Source: Streptomyces sp. NBC_01317
Lineage (GTDB): Bacteria > Actinomycetota > Actinomycetes > Streptomycetales > Streptomycetaceae
DNA: 64,000 nucleotides
NCBI RefSeq assembly: GCF_035961655.1
Contig: NZ_CP108393.1
Location: 4,917,001-4,981,000 of the forward strand
Direction of reading: 5' to 3'
The translations under genes were made by a program, and so were the position numbers. Under the pieces are notes generated by a model. That model did not search any database. It was not told the origin of the DNA and worked only from the letters and a program-made list of their open reading frames with translations. Below, piece after piece: positions 33,709 to 41,923 of this stretch; the stretch's first letter is position 1, and each line of letters starts with the position of its first letter.

Positions 33709-34529
33709 CAGACTTCGTCCGACGGTCCGGCCCCGTCCCAATCGGCCTCGAAGTAGATCTCCCGGCAGGGCCCGGCGATGGTCAGCCCCCGCTCGGCGAT
33801 CCACTCCTCGACGGCCTCGAAGGCGGACAGGATCTGCGGGTGCGCGACCTGGGCCTTGGTGACCCGTACGTACGCCAGCCGCTGCGCGGGTTCGATGCGC
33901 AGTCCGGTCGTACGGTGGTTCTCGGCCGCGTACGCCTCCGCCGCCCGTACGTCCCACACCGGCACGCAGGTCTCCGCCGGCCCGTCGCTGTCGAGGCTCA
34001 CCTCGGCGTGGTAGGCGACGAAGGGGGTGCCCGCGACTCCCCCGCACCGCTCGGCGGCGCCGGTGAGCCGGTCGAGGGCGGCGGGGATCCAGCGCGGCAG
34101 CTCGGCGGCGAGCAGATGCCTGCGCTCGGTCAGTACGGCCTGCTCGCCCACGTCCACGGTCTTGATCTCGTACATCGGACTTCTCCTTCTACCGGACAAT
34201 CGGTCACGGAGATGGGTGGCCACCGCACTCTGTGTGGCGTGGCGTTCCTCGCGCTCGGCCCAGTAGCCGGCGAGTACGTCGGCGGCCTGCGGTCCCGGCA
34301 GCGCCACGACCTCGGCGATCCGGGCGAGGGGCATGTCGAGCTGCCGGAGCAGTGCCACCAGCCGGGCCCGCTCGACCTGGTCGGGGCGGTACCAGCGATA
34401 GCCGGTGACCGCGTCGACCCGGTCGGGCGCGAGCAGACCGAGACGGTCGTACAGGCGCAGCGCTTTGGGCGAGAGCCGCGATCGGGCGGCGAACTCGCCG
34501 ATGGTGAGGAGTTCCCCGAGGTCTTCCAT
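33684..34529 (-). CDS. MerR family regulator with GyrI-like effector-binding domain
   Basis: 281-residue transcription activator. The N-terminal MerR winged helix (LLTIGEFAARSRLSPKALRLYDRLGLLAPDRVD, residues ~7-75) is followed by a short coiled-coil linker (~76-120). The C-terminal GyrI/Rob-type domain (~125-280) has YEIKTVDVGEQAVLTERRHL, FVAYHAEVSLDSDGPAETCVPV and IYFEADWDGA. Such domains bind hydrophobic cationic drugs, as in BmrR, so drug sensing is plausible. The ATG at 34529 is used; its ribosome-binding site is weak. The gene ends in a 24-bp tandem repeat that duplicates its last seven codons. The neighbouring gene on the other strand is an exported protein, not a transporter. Confidence 0.85.
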   Translation of the reverse strand: MEDLGELLTIGEFAARSRLSPKALRLYDRLGLLAPDRVDAVTGYRWYRPDQVERARLVALLRQLDMPLARIAEVVALPGPQAADVLAGYWAEREERHATQSAVATHLRDRLSGRRRSPMYEIKTVDVGEQAVLTERRHLLAAELPRWIPAALDRLTGAAERCGGVAGTPFVAYHAEVSLDSDGPAETCVPVWDVRAAEAYAAENHRTTGLRIEPAQRLAYVRVTKAQVAHPQILSAFEAVEEWIAERGLTIAGPCREIYFEADWDGAGPSDEVCDVAFPVR

Positions 34530-34655
34530 GGCCCCATCTTCCGTCGCCGGGCCGCTGTCGGCCCGGTGACGGGAGGGTGAACCCTGCCGTTGGGGCAAGG
34601 TCAATCCCCGGCTTCCGGTTTCCGGTGGGGGTGTGATCGCGCATAGTGGGGCGGC

Positions 34656-35396
34656 ATGAGGCCCGAGCACCCCGAGTACCCGTCGCGCAGAGCACTGCGC
34701 GCGGTGTTGGCGGTCCTGGCGCTGGGGGCCGTGGTCGCGGCGGTAGTCACGCTCACACTCACAGCAAGCGACACCACAGACGCGGCGACGGACGACACCG
34801 CACCGTCCACGTCGGCGCCGACGGACGTCATACAGCCCCAACTCCCCGCCCTGCGAGGGGCAGTGGTTCCCACCTCGCAACCGAATCAGGGCTACTCGGT
34901 GTGGGCGGGGCCGGGTTGTGAGACGGGGGAGTACGAGGAGAAGGGCCGCTTCGAGAACGGCGACGCGGCCTGGTACACGGTGAAGTCCGGCGGCCACCAG
35001 GGCGATTCGTGCGACGGCAGCTTCTCGGCGATCCCCATGTCGGGCAGCGCGAACGACGACCGCGGCTCGACGGCGACCTGGTCGTGGGAACTGGGCAGGG
35101 GCTACGAGAAGTGCGCCCTGTCGGTCTACATCCCGAAGACCGACAACACCCGCGACACGGCCGGCGACCCCTCGGTCTACGAGGTCCTGTCCGACAAGGA
35201 CGACCCCACGTCGGGCTACGCGGCCTTCGGCATCCGCCAATCAGCACACCGGGGCACCCTGCTGAAGGTTGGCAACTACCGTGTGAAGGCGGACCACTTC
35301 ACGGTCCGCCTGAGAGACAGAGGCCAGGACTGGGGCACCCCGTCCCGCTACGGAGCCCACCACGCGGCAGCCCAGATGAACCTGACCTGCACCTGA
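34656..35396 (+). CDS. Hypothetical exported protein
   Basis: 246-residue protein with an N-terminal signal/anchor helix (RRALRAVLAVLALGAVVAAVVTLTLTA). A Thr/Asp/Ser-rich linker (~35-55) follows, then a beta-rich C-terminal domain with four cysteines (GPGCETGE, DSCDGSFS, EKCALSVY and the terminal LTCT), which could form two disulfides. I do not recognise a family. Galactose-binding-like beta-sandwich folds show similar WYTVKSGG and TWSWELG patterns, so an adhesive or sensory role is possible, but this is speculation. It is divergent from the MerR gene, 126 bp apart, and ends just before a strong bidirectional terminator. Confidence 0.65.
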   Translation: MRPEHPEYPSRRALRAVLAVLALGAVVAAVVTLTLTASDTTDAATDDTAPSTSAPTDVIQPQLPALRGAVVPTSQPNQGYSVWAGPGCETGEYEEKGRFENGDAAWYTVKSGGHQGDSCDGSFSAIPMSGSANDDRGSTATWSWELGRGYEKCALSVYIPKTDNTRDTAGDPSVYEVLSDKDDPTSGYAAFGIRQSAHRGTLLKVGNYRVKADHFTVRLRDRGQDWGTPSRYGAHHAAAQMNLTCT

Positions 35397-35433
35397 CCGC
35401 ACCTGACGCCCGGCCCCGAACCCTTCCGTAGGT

Positions 35434-35473
35434 GGGGGGATGGGACAGCTGTCTCCAGCTGTCCCATCCCCCC
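35434..35473. terminator. Perfect 17-bp hairpin terminator
   Basis: GGGGGGATGGGACAGCT / AGCTGTCCCATCCCCCC with a 6-nt loop, a flawless 17-bp stem 37 bp after the secreted-protein stop. Its right arm runs directly into a 9-bp minisatellite. It separates this gene from the metalloprotease operon that converges from the right. Confidence 0.85.
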
Positions 35474-35548
35474 GTTCCCCCCGTTCCCCCCGTTCCCCCC
35501 GTTCCCCCCGTTCCCCCCGTTCCCCCCGTTCCCCCCGTTCCCCCCGTT
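35468..35548. repeat. Minisatellite, nine exact copies of a 9-bp unit
   Basis: CCCCCCGTT repeated nine times without a mismatch (81 bp). It is intergenic between convergent genes and overlaps the right arm of the 17-bp hairpin. Exact identity suggests recent slippage; copy number is likely to vary between strains. Confidence 0.95.
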
Positions 35549-35654
35549 CCCGGGTGGCCTTCCCCGGCCGAAGAGGCCGGTAGTAGCCGGGTCCGTACGC
35601 GGATAACAGCCGCCCCACAGAGCACGGCTGCTGGCCGGCTGCTGGCCGCCCCCC

Positions 35655-37094
35655 TCACCGCCCGGCGGCCGCCCTCAGCCCCGAGCCGGCCAGGCACGCC
35701 GCCGCCACCGAGACCGTGAGGAGCGCCGTGTCCGCCGTACCGCGCTTGGCGAGCCCTGTACGGATCTCGTCCACCAGCGTGTGGAAGAGGAGCGCCCGCC
35801 GGGAATCGGCGAGCACGGCCGCGGTCTCCGCGTCGACGCCCCAACTCCGCAGCGCACCCTCACAGTTGCCCCCGACGGCGAGCCGCGCGCCCTCCGCCAC
35901 CCAGCTCCCGGCATCCCCGGCCATCCGCTCCAGCATCTCGACCAGCGAGTCCCGCGACCGGCTCTGGATCCGGTCGAGGACGGTGATGGTCCGCAGGTAC
36001 TCCTGGGGCTGGGTCGACAACAGATCGGGCGACCGGTCGACCCACTCCCAGTCGAAGACCGGTGCCGATCCGTCGAACACCGCCGAGCGCTCCGTCGCGG
36101 TCAGCAGGGTGCCGAGGAAGAGCGTGGCGACCTTCTGCTCCCGCTCGTCGATCCGGTCGAGGAGCAATTTGGCCCGGATCCGCGCCGGCGGGTGGGTGGT
36201 GCCGCTGCGGACGAACAGGGCCCGCTCGGTCACATGGACCGCGAGCATCGCGACCAGCGGGCCCAGAACCGAGGAGAACTGTATGGCCGGTTCCGCCTCG
36301 GTGCCCGCGAACTCGCGCTCCGACGCCCGTACGGTGGCCCGGTGGGCCAGCAGGTCCGCGTCGAGTTCCAGACGCTGGTCGCCGGAGCACGCCGGGACGT
36401 GTTCACCGGGTGAGAAGGCGCTCATCGGGGTCCGGTGCCCCAGCACGTGGTGCGCGATCTCATGACCGACGACGAAGCGGGCGGCCTGGAGCGTGACGAG
36501 GCTGCCGATCTCCATGACCAGCGGGTCCGCCCGATGCCCCAGCTTCGCGGACTTTCCGTACACCCGCTGGTTCACGTTGTAGTAGCGCAACAACGCGGTG
36601 AGTACGGCGGGATCCCCACCCATCGCCCCCTCACGGGCCGCGCGGAGGGCCTCGAACAGTCCTCTGACCGGGCCCCGCCCGCCGATCCGCGCCAGTCCGA
36701 TCCCGGAGAACTGACCGTACACACCGGCCAGCGTGAGAATCGAGTCGGAGACCTCCACCAGCCCCGATCCGTCGGCGAACGGTGTCATCTGGGCCGACAC
36801 GTCGTCCTGCGGGAACGAGCAGACGAACACGGTGTCCAGCCGCTCCTGGGGAAAGCCCAGGTCCCGCAGCGCCGTCTTCATCTCCTCGGTCACATGCCGC
36901 ATCAACGCCGTCGCCGGATCGTACGGTGACGCCCCCTCGCTCTTCCGCCAGTCCGCCATGCTCGCGTCCAGCTGACGGAGCGACTCGTGGTCGCCGAGCC
37001 TGGCCAGTTCGGCACGGATGTGCGCCAGCTGGTCGGTTCGGTTGACCTGCAACCGGCGGAGCTTGCGTTCCGCCATCGACTCCCCGCCGCTCAT
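35655..37094 (-). CDS. HEXXH metallopeptidase-like protein (M48-like motif)
   Basis: 479-residue predicted zinc protease of unassigned family. The zinc motif is VGHEIAHHVLGHR (His-211, Glu-212, His-215), and a likely third ligand lies in LELDADLLAHR (Glu-243), the same arrangement as in M48/gluzincin enzymes. The N-terminal ~190 residues are helical without hydrophobic segments. The only membrane-like stretch is at the very C-terminus (TALLTVSVAAACLAGSGLRAA). The ATG at 37094 overlaps the stop of the upstream gene (ATGA), so the two are translationally coupled; an in-frame ATG at 37076 with GGGGAG upstream is an alternative. Target and trigger are unknown. The tight pairing with a small helical protein suggests a two-component functional unit. 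Confidence 0.75.
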   Translation of the reverse strand: MSGGESMAERKLRRLQVNRTDQLAHIRAELARLGDHESLRQLDASMADWRKSEGASPYDPATALMRHVTEEMKTALRDLGFPQERLDTVFVCSFPQDDVSAQMTPFADGSGLVEVSDSILTLAGVYGQFSGIGLARIGGRGPVRGLFEALRAAREGAMGGDPAVLTALLRYYNVNQRVYGKSAKLGHRADPLVMEIGSLVTLQAARFVVGHEIAHHVLGHRTPMSAFSPGEHVPACSGDQRLELDADLLAHRATVRASEREFAGTEAEPAIQFSSVLGPLVAMLAVHVTERALFVRSGTTHPPARIRAKLLLDRIDEREQKVATLFLGTLLTATERSAVFDGSAPVFDWEWVDRSPDLLSTQPQEYLRTITVLDRIQSRSRDSLVEMLERMAGDAGSWVAEGARLAVGGNCEGALRSWGVDAETAAVLADSRRALLFHTLVDEIRTGLAKRGTADTALLTVSVAAACLAGSGLRAAAGR

Positions 37095-37444
37095 GACGGC
37101 GCCGGGGCGTTCGCACAGAAGGATCCGAGACCGATACGGGCCACCAGCACGGCGAGCACGCCCGCGGTGGCCGGCTCCTCACCGAGGTGCTGGAGTACTT
37201 CGTACACCGCTGCCGCGTCGAGCACCCGGTCCGAGCCGGTGGTGCCGAGCAGGCCCCGGACCCGCTCCTGGTGGCAGATCTTGCGTTGCAGATCACGGTG
37301 CTTGTGCTCGAACCACTGCTTGCCGAAACGGCGGTTGGCGCCCCGGTCCGCCGGCGAGATGCCGAGTCCGTCGTCGAGGAGGCCGGCGCCGAGCAGCTCG
37401 AACAGCTCGTCGTCGGTCTTGTCCAGGTAGAGATCGAGGGTCAT
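37091..37444 (-). CDS. Small helical protein coupled to the HEXXH protease
   Basis: 117-residue protein with no family I recognise. It begins MTLDLYLDKTDDELFELLGAG and continues with predicted helices (FGKQWFEHKHRDLQRKICH, DAAAVYEVLQHLGEEPATAGVLAVLVARIG). The ATG at 37444 is the natural start. It is the first gene of a two-gene operon; its stop TGA overlaps the ATG of the metalloprotease by four bases, implying fixed stoichiometry. It may be an adaptor, inhibitor or sensor for the protease (inference from arrangement). Confidence 0.65.
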   Translation of the reverse strand: MTLDLYLDKTDDELFELLGAGLLDDGLGISPADRGANRRFGKQWFEHKHRDLQRKICHQERVRGLLGTTGSDRVLDAAAVYEVLQHLGEEPATAGVLAVLVARIGLGSFCANAPAPS

Positions 37445-37606
37445 GGAAGTGCGTCCCCTGTGTTCCGAACGGAAGGCCCGCCGCCCGCCGCGGCGGCCTG
37501 CCACCACCGTGCCACCAGGGCCGGCGCGCGCCCATCCCTCGGAGGATGAGCGGTACGGGGGCCGGGCTCACCCGCCGGGTGAGGGACGGAGCGACGGACA
37601 CGCCCC

Positions 37607-37782
37607 AGGGCGGGTCCGCGAAGTGGCGTCTGGCTCGCGACGCCTGGCACGCGCGCTCGCGGCGTTGTCGGACCGGGCGAGTGCATCCAGTACACGCTCG
37701 GTCCTCCGCCTTGCGATCGCACGCACCAGACGCCGCGAGCCCCGCCCTGCGGGCGAACGACGCCACTTCGCGGACCCGCCCT
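37607..37782. repeat. MITE-like palindromic element with 24-bp terminal inverted repeats
   Basis: 176-bp element whose ends are perfect 24-bp inverted repeats (37607-37630 and 37759-37782, starting AGGGCGGGTCCGCGAAGTGG). The interior is also partly palindromic (GCGTCTGG at 37626 against CCAGACGC near 37727). Similar sequences with the core GCGATCGCAAGGCGGAGGAC occur in many Streptomyces genomes (from memory). It lies directly behind the LuxR gene, now separated from it by the IS. There is no coding capacity. Confidence 0.75.
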
Positions 37783-37783
37783 A

Positions 37784-38697
37784 GGGGTCGTCTTCAAAGG
37801 TCATATCCAGAGGAAGATGGAGGCGATGGTGACGGTGGCTTGGTAGGACTCGCGGGTTTTGTCGTAGCGGGTGGCCAGGCCGCGCCATTGCTTGAGTCGG
37901 TTGAAGCATCGTTCGACGACGTTGCGGAGCCGGTAGACCCTCCTGTCGAATGTGGGTGGGCGGCCGCCGCGTGAGCCTTTGCGCAGGCGGCCTGTGGCCT
38001 GGTCGATGCGTTCGGGGATGGTGTGCCCGATACCGCGTCTGCGCAGGTAGGCGCGGATCTTGCGAGAGCTGTAGCCCTTGTCGGCGATGACGTGGTCGGG
38101 TCGGGTGCGGGGACGTCCCGGGCCGGTGCGCGGAACACGGATGGCGTCCAGGACGTCTTCGAAGCGGGTGCAGTCGTTGGTGTTGCCGCCGGTCAGGACG
38201 AAGGCGAGGGGCCGGCCGTGTCCGTCGCAGGCCAGGTGGACCTTGGTGCTCAGTCCTCCACGGGATCGGCCGAGGGCGTGATCACCCGCTTCGTCCCGGT
38301 CGGCAGCCCCCTTTTCCCACCGGTCGCGTGCTGGTGGGCCCGCACGATCGTGGAGTCCACCGACACCAGCCAGTCGATGTCACCCGCCGCGTCCCTCTCC
38401 GCCTGGATCGCCTTCAGCATGCGGGAGAAGGTTCCGTCCAGCGCCCACCTGCGGAAACGCGTGTACAAGGTCTGCCAGGAACCGTAACGCTCCGGCACGT
38501 CCCGCCAGGCCGAACCGGTCCGCAGCTTCCACACGATCCCGTTCAGCACCACCCGGTCATCCGACCGGGGCCGACCAGCCGTCCCCGAACTCGGCAACAA
38601 CCGCGACAACACAGCCCACTCAACATCCGACAACTCATGACGACGCACCACACCCGCCATAATCCCGCATCGCACAAACAGCTTTGAAGACGACCCC
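37784..38697 (-). mobile_element. IS5-family insertion sequence
   Basis: 914-bp element with perfect 16-bp terminal inverted repeats GGGGTCGTCTTCAAAG (37784-37799) and CTTTGAAGACGACCCC (38682-38697), flanked on both sides by TA (or CTAG if the terminal bases are counted as target). It carries one transposase in two overlapping frames. Size, ends, TA/CTAG target and frameshifted DDE transposase fit the IS427-like group of IS5. Confidence 0.92.
37801..38660 (-). CDS. IS5-family DDE transposase, expressed by -1 frameshift
   Basis: Frame A (38660 to 38250) starts MAGVVRRHELSDVEWAVLSR and contains GIVWKLRTGSAWRDVPERYG and the first catalytic Asp (WLVSVDSTIVRAHQHA). Frame B (about 38300 to 37801) reads GDHALGRSRGGLSTKVHLAC, then the second Asp (VIADKGYSSRKIRAYL) and the catalytic Glu (RNVVERCFNRLKQWRGLATRYDK). 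The frames overlap by about 50 bp, and GGGAAAAGGGGGC just upstream of the overlap is a slippery run suited to programmed -1 shifting. All DDE residues are present, so the element may still be active. Confidence 0.88.
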
Positions 38698-39686
38698 TAG
38701 CGCGCGAGGTGCCGACGGACGTCCTCGGCGACCTGCTCCCGGGTGGTCATCCCGTACTTCCGGTAGATGTTCTTGAGATGCGCCTTCACGGTGTTCGGGC
38801 TACGGCCGATCTCGGTGGCCAACTCCTGGTTCCCCAGCCCGTTCACCAGCAGCACCGCCACCCGCTGCTCCACCTCGGTCAGTGAGAGAAAGCGCTGTTC
38901 GGGCCCCTGGTCGGCCCACAGCGCCATCTCCATCAGTTCGGTCTGGGTCTGCTCACAGAGCCGGACGATCTCTTCAGGAGCCCGAAGACTGCCCGCTCCT
39001 CCGTCCCCGGCCTCGGCTCCCGCCTCCTCCACCATGTGCCGGGCGATGCCGTGGATCTCGGACAGCCGGGCGGCCATGTACTCGATGACATGATCCGACG
39101 TGAGGGTCCGTGACACCCCGCCGCCCGGCAGCAGCAGGAGAAAGGCCTCGGTGTCCTCCTTCTCGCGGGTCAGGACCCGCGCCAGTAACCCGGTGAGCCA
39201 CTCGAAGGAACGAACGGCGTTGTCGTCGAAGGCGCCCGGGGTGTAACTGTGCATGGACACCATCCCGAACAGCACGTCGCGAGACCCCTGTTCGGTCCGG
39301 AACATCGGTACGGTGACCGCGTCGGCCGACCGTCTGCGGGTGTCCCCGAACGACATGCTCGCGTTCAGCACCGCGCCGTTGTCATAGGCGAAGCGATACG
39401 TCTGCCGATGCCTGACCAGCCAGGCCGTCTGCCCGCTCGGTCCGTAGGTGTGGGAGGTGGGGTCATCGAAGACGCTCCCCTCATAACCGTACGGAAAGCG
39501 CACCCGGTTGGCGCCGTGCAGCAGCGCCACGTAGAAGGAGTCGAACGGCGCCAGCTTCGCAGCGGTAGCGCGGACGTAGTCATACAAATCGTACCGATCC
39601 CCTGCAAGCCCCCCGCGCATCTTGTGATACGCCTCATGCAGAATCCCCATACTCCTGGCATCGATCCTCGCCGGAACGTCCCCCAT
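38697..39686 (-). CDS. LuxR family regulator with GAF-like N-terminal region
   Basis: 329-residue transcription factor. The C-terminal LuxR/FixJ helix-turn-helix is clear (LTEVEQRVAVLLVNGLGNQELATEIGRSPNTVKAHLKNIYRKYGM, ~265-310). The N-terminal ~170 residues resemble a GAF sensor (FDSFYVALLHGANRVRFPYGY, TYGPSGQTAWLVRHRQTYRF, LFGMVSMHSYTPGAFDDNAVRSFEWLTGLLARV). No receiver domain and no phospho-acceptor pocket are seen. The ATG at 39686 follows GGAGGG. Its stop codon TAG is built on the target site of the IS, so the insertion left the protein unchanged but may have cut it off from the palindromic element that probably served as its terminator. Confidence 0.87.
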   Translation of the reverse strand: MGDVPARIDARSMGILHEAYHKMRGGLAGDRYDLYDYVRATAAKLAPFDSFYVALLHGANRVRFPYGYEGSVFDDPTSHTYGPSGQTAWLVRHRQTYRFAYDNGAVLNASMSFGDTRRRSADAVTVPMFRTEQGSRDVLFGMVSMHSYTPGAFDDNAVRSFEWLTGLLARVLTREKEDTEAFLLLLPGGGVSRTLTSDHVIEYMAARLSEIHGIARHMVEEAGAEAGDGGAGSLRAPEEIVRLCEQTQTELMEMALWADQGPEQRFLSLTEVEQRVAVLLVNGLGNQELATEIGRSPNTVKAHLKNIYRKYGMTTREQVAEDVRRHLAR

Positions 39687-39825
39687 GCGCAGCCCTCCAA
39701 AGACCCAAAACCGCCACCCCCATCGTGCCCCCGCACCCCCCACCCGTCACCCAACCCAACGCCGACGCCAACGCCTCCCACAGAAAGCCCCCGGATCCTG
39801 ATCGGTCCAAGGCCTCTTTCCCATG

Positions 39826-39864
39826 TGCCTCGGCAGGATTTGAACCTGCGACACCCGCTTTAGA
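39826..39864 (-). repeat. Copy of the 3' half of tRNA-Arg (att-like)
   Basis: 39-bp segment matching the 3' half of the intact tRNA-Arg at 40838-40910 (T-arm, variable region, part of the anticodon arm). The stretch GAACCTGCGACACCCGCTTT is identical; the terminal part has one substitution and a one-base gap. Orientation is the same as the tRNA, so the two copies bound the ~1-kb segment between them as attL/attR would. Confidence 0.7.
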
Positions 39865-39889
39865 AGTGGGATCAGATCTATGCCGTAGG

Positions 39890-40600
39890 CCGGTTCCGGA
39901 CCGCGAGGTGCTGTGCGGGATTCTGTTCGTGTTGCACACGGGAATCCAGTGGGAGCACCTGCCGCAGGAGCTGGGCCCCGGGTCGGAGATGACGTGCTGG
40001 CGCCGGCTGCGGGACTGGAACAGGGCCGGTGTGTGGCGGCGTCTCCACGAAGTCCTGCTTGCCGAGCTGAACGCCGCAGCGAGGCTGAACTAGTGGGGAG
40101 CCGTGGTCGACTCTTGGCACGGCAGGGCCTTGAAAGGGGGTTACGCACGGGCCCCTCGCCAGTCGACCGAGGCCGGCCCGGCTCGAAACGCCATCTGATC
40201 ACCGCCGGCTGCGGAACCCCGCTCGCCGTCATCCTGACCGGCGGCAAACCGCAACGACGTCACCCGTTGTTGCCCCTGATCGACGCCGTTCCCGCGATCA
40301 GAGGCCGAGGCGGCCGCCCTAACCGCACGCCGGATTCACTGTTTGCCGACCGTGGGTACGACCACGACCACGACCTCTACCGCAACCGAGTCCGCGCCCG
40401 CCGTATCGTGCCGGCCATCCCACGACGCGGTACCCGACACGGATCAGGACGGGGCACCCACCGGTGGGTCGCCGAACGCACCTTCGCGGGGCTCCACGGT
40501 TTCAAACGACTCCGCATCCGCTGGGAACGCCGAGCAGCATCCACGAAGCCTTCCTCAAGCTCGCCTGCGCCCTGATCGCCTGCGACAGATCAACTCATCC
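39890..40600 (+). pseudogene. Degraded IS5-family transposase
   Basis: Three frames of the plus strand together give most of an IS5-type (IS112-like) transposase: VPDREVLCGILFVLHTGIQW ... EVLLAELNAAARLN ending in a stop at ~40093, then in another frame TGPSPVDRGRPGSKRHLITA ... DSLFADRGYDHD ... THRWVAERTFAGLHGFKRLR, then in the third SIHEAFLKLACALIACDR. The first ~35 residues are missing and the sequence joins the tRNA fragment directly. At least two frameshifts make it non-functional. No terminal inverted repeats are recognisable. Confidence 0.85.
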
Positions 40601-40837
40601 TGTTGGCCGTTGTCAGACCTTGTTCGAAGTCGCTGCTGTTGATCTCTTCCAGTAGGTCTCGGACGGCTTCCGGGACCTGCAAGTCGAGGTTCCCGTCGAC
40701 CCTATGGGGGAAATATCGGGGAATGGCGGCCGGGCCGCTCACTCACCGCTCACGCAAACGGCCCCGGACGAGGAGTCCGAGGCCGGATAGCGTGCCTTCC
40801 TGGAGGAGAAACCCCAGGTCAGCGGCTTAACGTGTGG

Positions 40838-40910
40838 TGCCCCCGGCAGGATTCGAACCTGCGACACCCGCTTTAGGAGAGCGGTGCTCTATCCCCTGAG
40901 CTACGAAGGC
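40838..40910 (-). tRNA. tRNA-Arg (anticodon CCT)
   Basis: 73-nt cloverleaf on the minus strand, from GCCTTCG at 40910 to the discriminator base at 40838, followed by encoded CCA (40835-40837). The acceptor stem pairs GCCTTCG with CGGGGGC (two G-T pairs). The anticodon arm is CCGCT-CTCCTAA-AGCGG with anticodon CCT, and the T-arm has GGTTCGAATCC. It reads AGG codons. Its 3' half is duplicated at 39826-39864. Confidence 0.95.
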
Positions 40911-41260
40911 GGGGCTTGGGTTAAGCCTTCGAGGAATTTGAACGAATGAATCCTCCTGGCAAGGCGGCCAAGTCCGCTGGTCAGACGTGGTACCAGCACT
41001 GTTGCACCCTTTTGTGGGGCGCAGCCAACCGGTTCAGCGGCTCACCAGGAAACAGGGTAGCGGATGCCCGTCCCGGACGACGCCTCGGAGAGGGGTAGCG
41101 AGCCGGGACTCGGGCGGCCGCCGGGGCAGCGTCCGGTTCGTCCGTGCCGCACGACGCGTTCCTTCGGCGGGGCTTCGGGGAACGTGGTGGGAACGTATGT
41201 CTGTTCTGGGTAGCCTGCCTCGATCTGACCAGGCCAGAGAGGTCCAGAGAGGTTCCCACC
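40911..41260. other. Intergenic region upstream of tRNA-Arg and the GNAT gene
   Basis: 350 bp without a convincing gene. It must hold the tRNA promoter (minus strand) and that of the acetyltransferase. I see no clear repeats or operators. Confidence 0.4.
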
Positions 41261-41803
41261 GTGAGTGTCACCACGTCGTCGCTGCCCGAGCGGATCGAGC
41301 TCTCGGGGGAGGGGGTTGTCCTTCGTGACTGGACGGAGGCGGATCTGGTCGCGATGCCGGCGCTGTTCGATCACCCCGACATCGCCTATTGGACACCGAT
41401 CGTCTCGCCCTTCGACGAGGCGGCCGCACGCGCGCGGCTGGAGCGGGACCGGCAGATGCGGAAGGACGGTACGACCATCCTCCTCGCCATCACCGTCGAG
41501 GGCGGCGCGCCGCTGGGTGAAGTGATGTTGCGGCGGGTGTCCGAGGGCGCGGAACTCGGGTACGCGGTTGGTCCGGCCCATCGCGGGCAAGGGCTGGCAG
41601 CTCGGGCGGTGCGCGTCATGGCCGCGTACGCCTTCGAGCAGTTGGGCGTTGAGCAGGTCGTTCTGGAAGTGGAGGCCGAGAACGCCGCCAGCGTGTCCGT
41701 GGCCATCAGGACGGGCTTCGGGCTGCTCGACGTGCCGCTGATCACCGGCGAGGAGAAGGGGCGGCCCTACGTTTTGCAGACGTGGGGCTTGAAGCGTTCC
41801 TGA
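41261..41803 (+). CDS. GNAT family N-acetyltransferase (RimJ/RimL-like)
   Basis: 180-residue acetyl-CoA-dependent acetyltransferase. The GTG at 41261 follows AGAGAGG; upstream in-frame codons lack a ribosome-binding site. Features: VVLRDWTEADLVAMPALFDHPDIAYWTP at the N-terminus, the acetyl-CoA loop ELGYAVGPAHRGQGLAARAV (motif A), and VEQVVLEVEAENAASVSVAIRTGF (motif B), the layout of the RimJ/RimL group that modifies ribosomal proteins or small amines. Substrate unknown. It starts 350 bp from the tRNA-Arg gene. Confidence 0.85.
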   Translation: MSVTTSSLPERIELSGEGVVLRDWTEADLVAMPALFDHPDIAYWTPIVSPFDEAAARARLERDRQMRKDGTTILLAITVEGGAPLGEVMLRRVSEGAELGYAVGPAHRGQGLAARAVRVMAAYAFEQLGVEQVVLEVEAENAASVSVAIRTGFGLLDVPLITGEEKGRPYVLQTWGLKRS

Positions 41804-41923
41804 GTCTTGCGCCAGGGCGGGAGAGGCCGGAATTCAGCTGCCGGGTGCATGCCGATTGCCGTGAAGGGCGTGCTGGAGTCCGGTTGTTGACCTCGGGGGT
41901 GGGGGCGCATAGCGTCCCGTGGT

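Noticed and set aside
35468..35548. CRISPR-like array
   Set aside because: Units are 9 bp with no spacers; this is a simple minisatellite.
39826..39864. A second functional tRNA gene
   Set aside because: Only the 3' half matches; the 5' half is replaced by transposase sequence and the anticodon stem does not pair.
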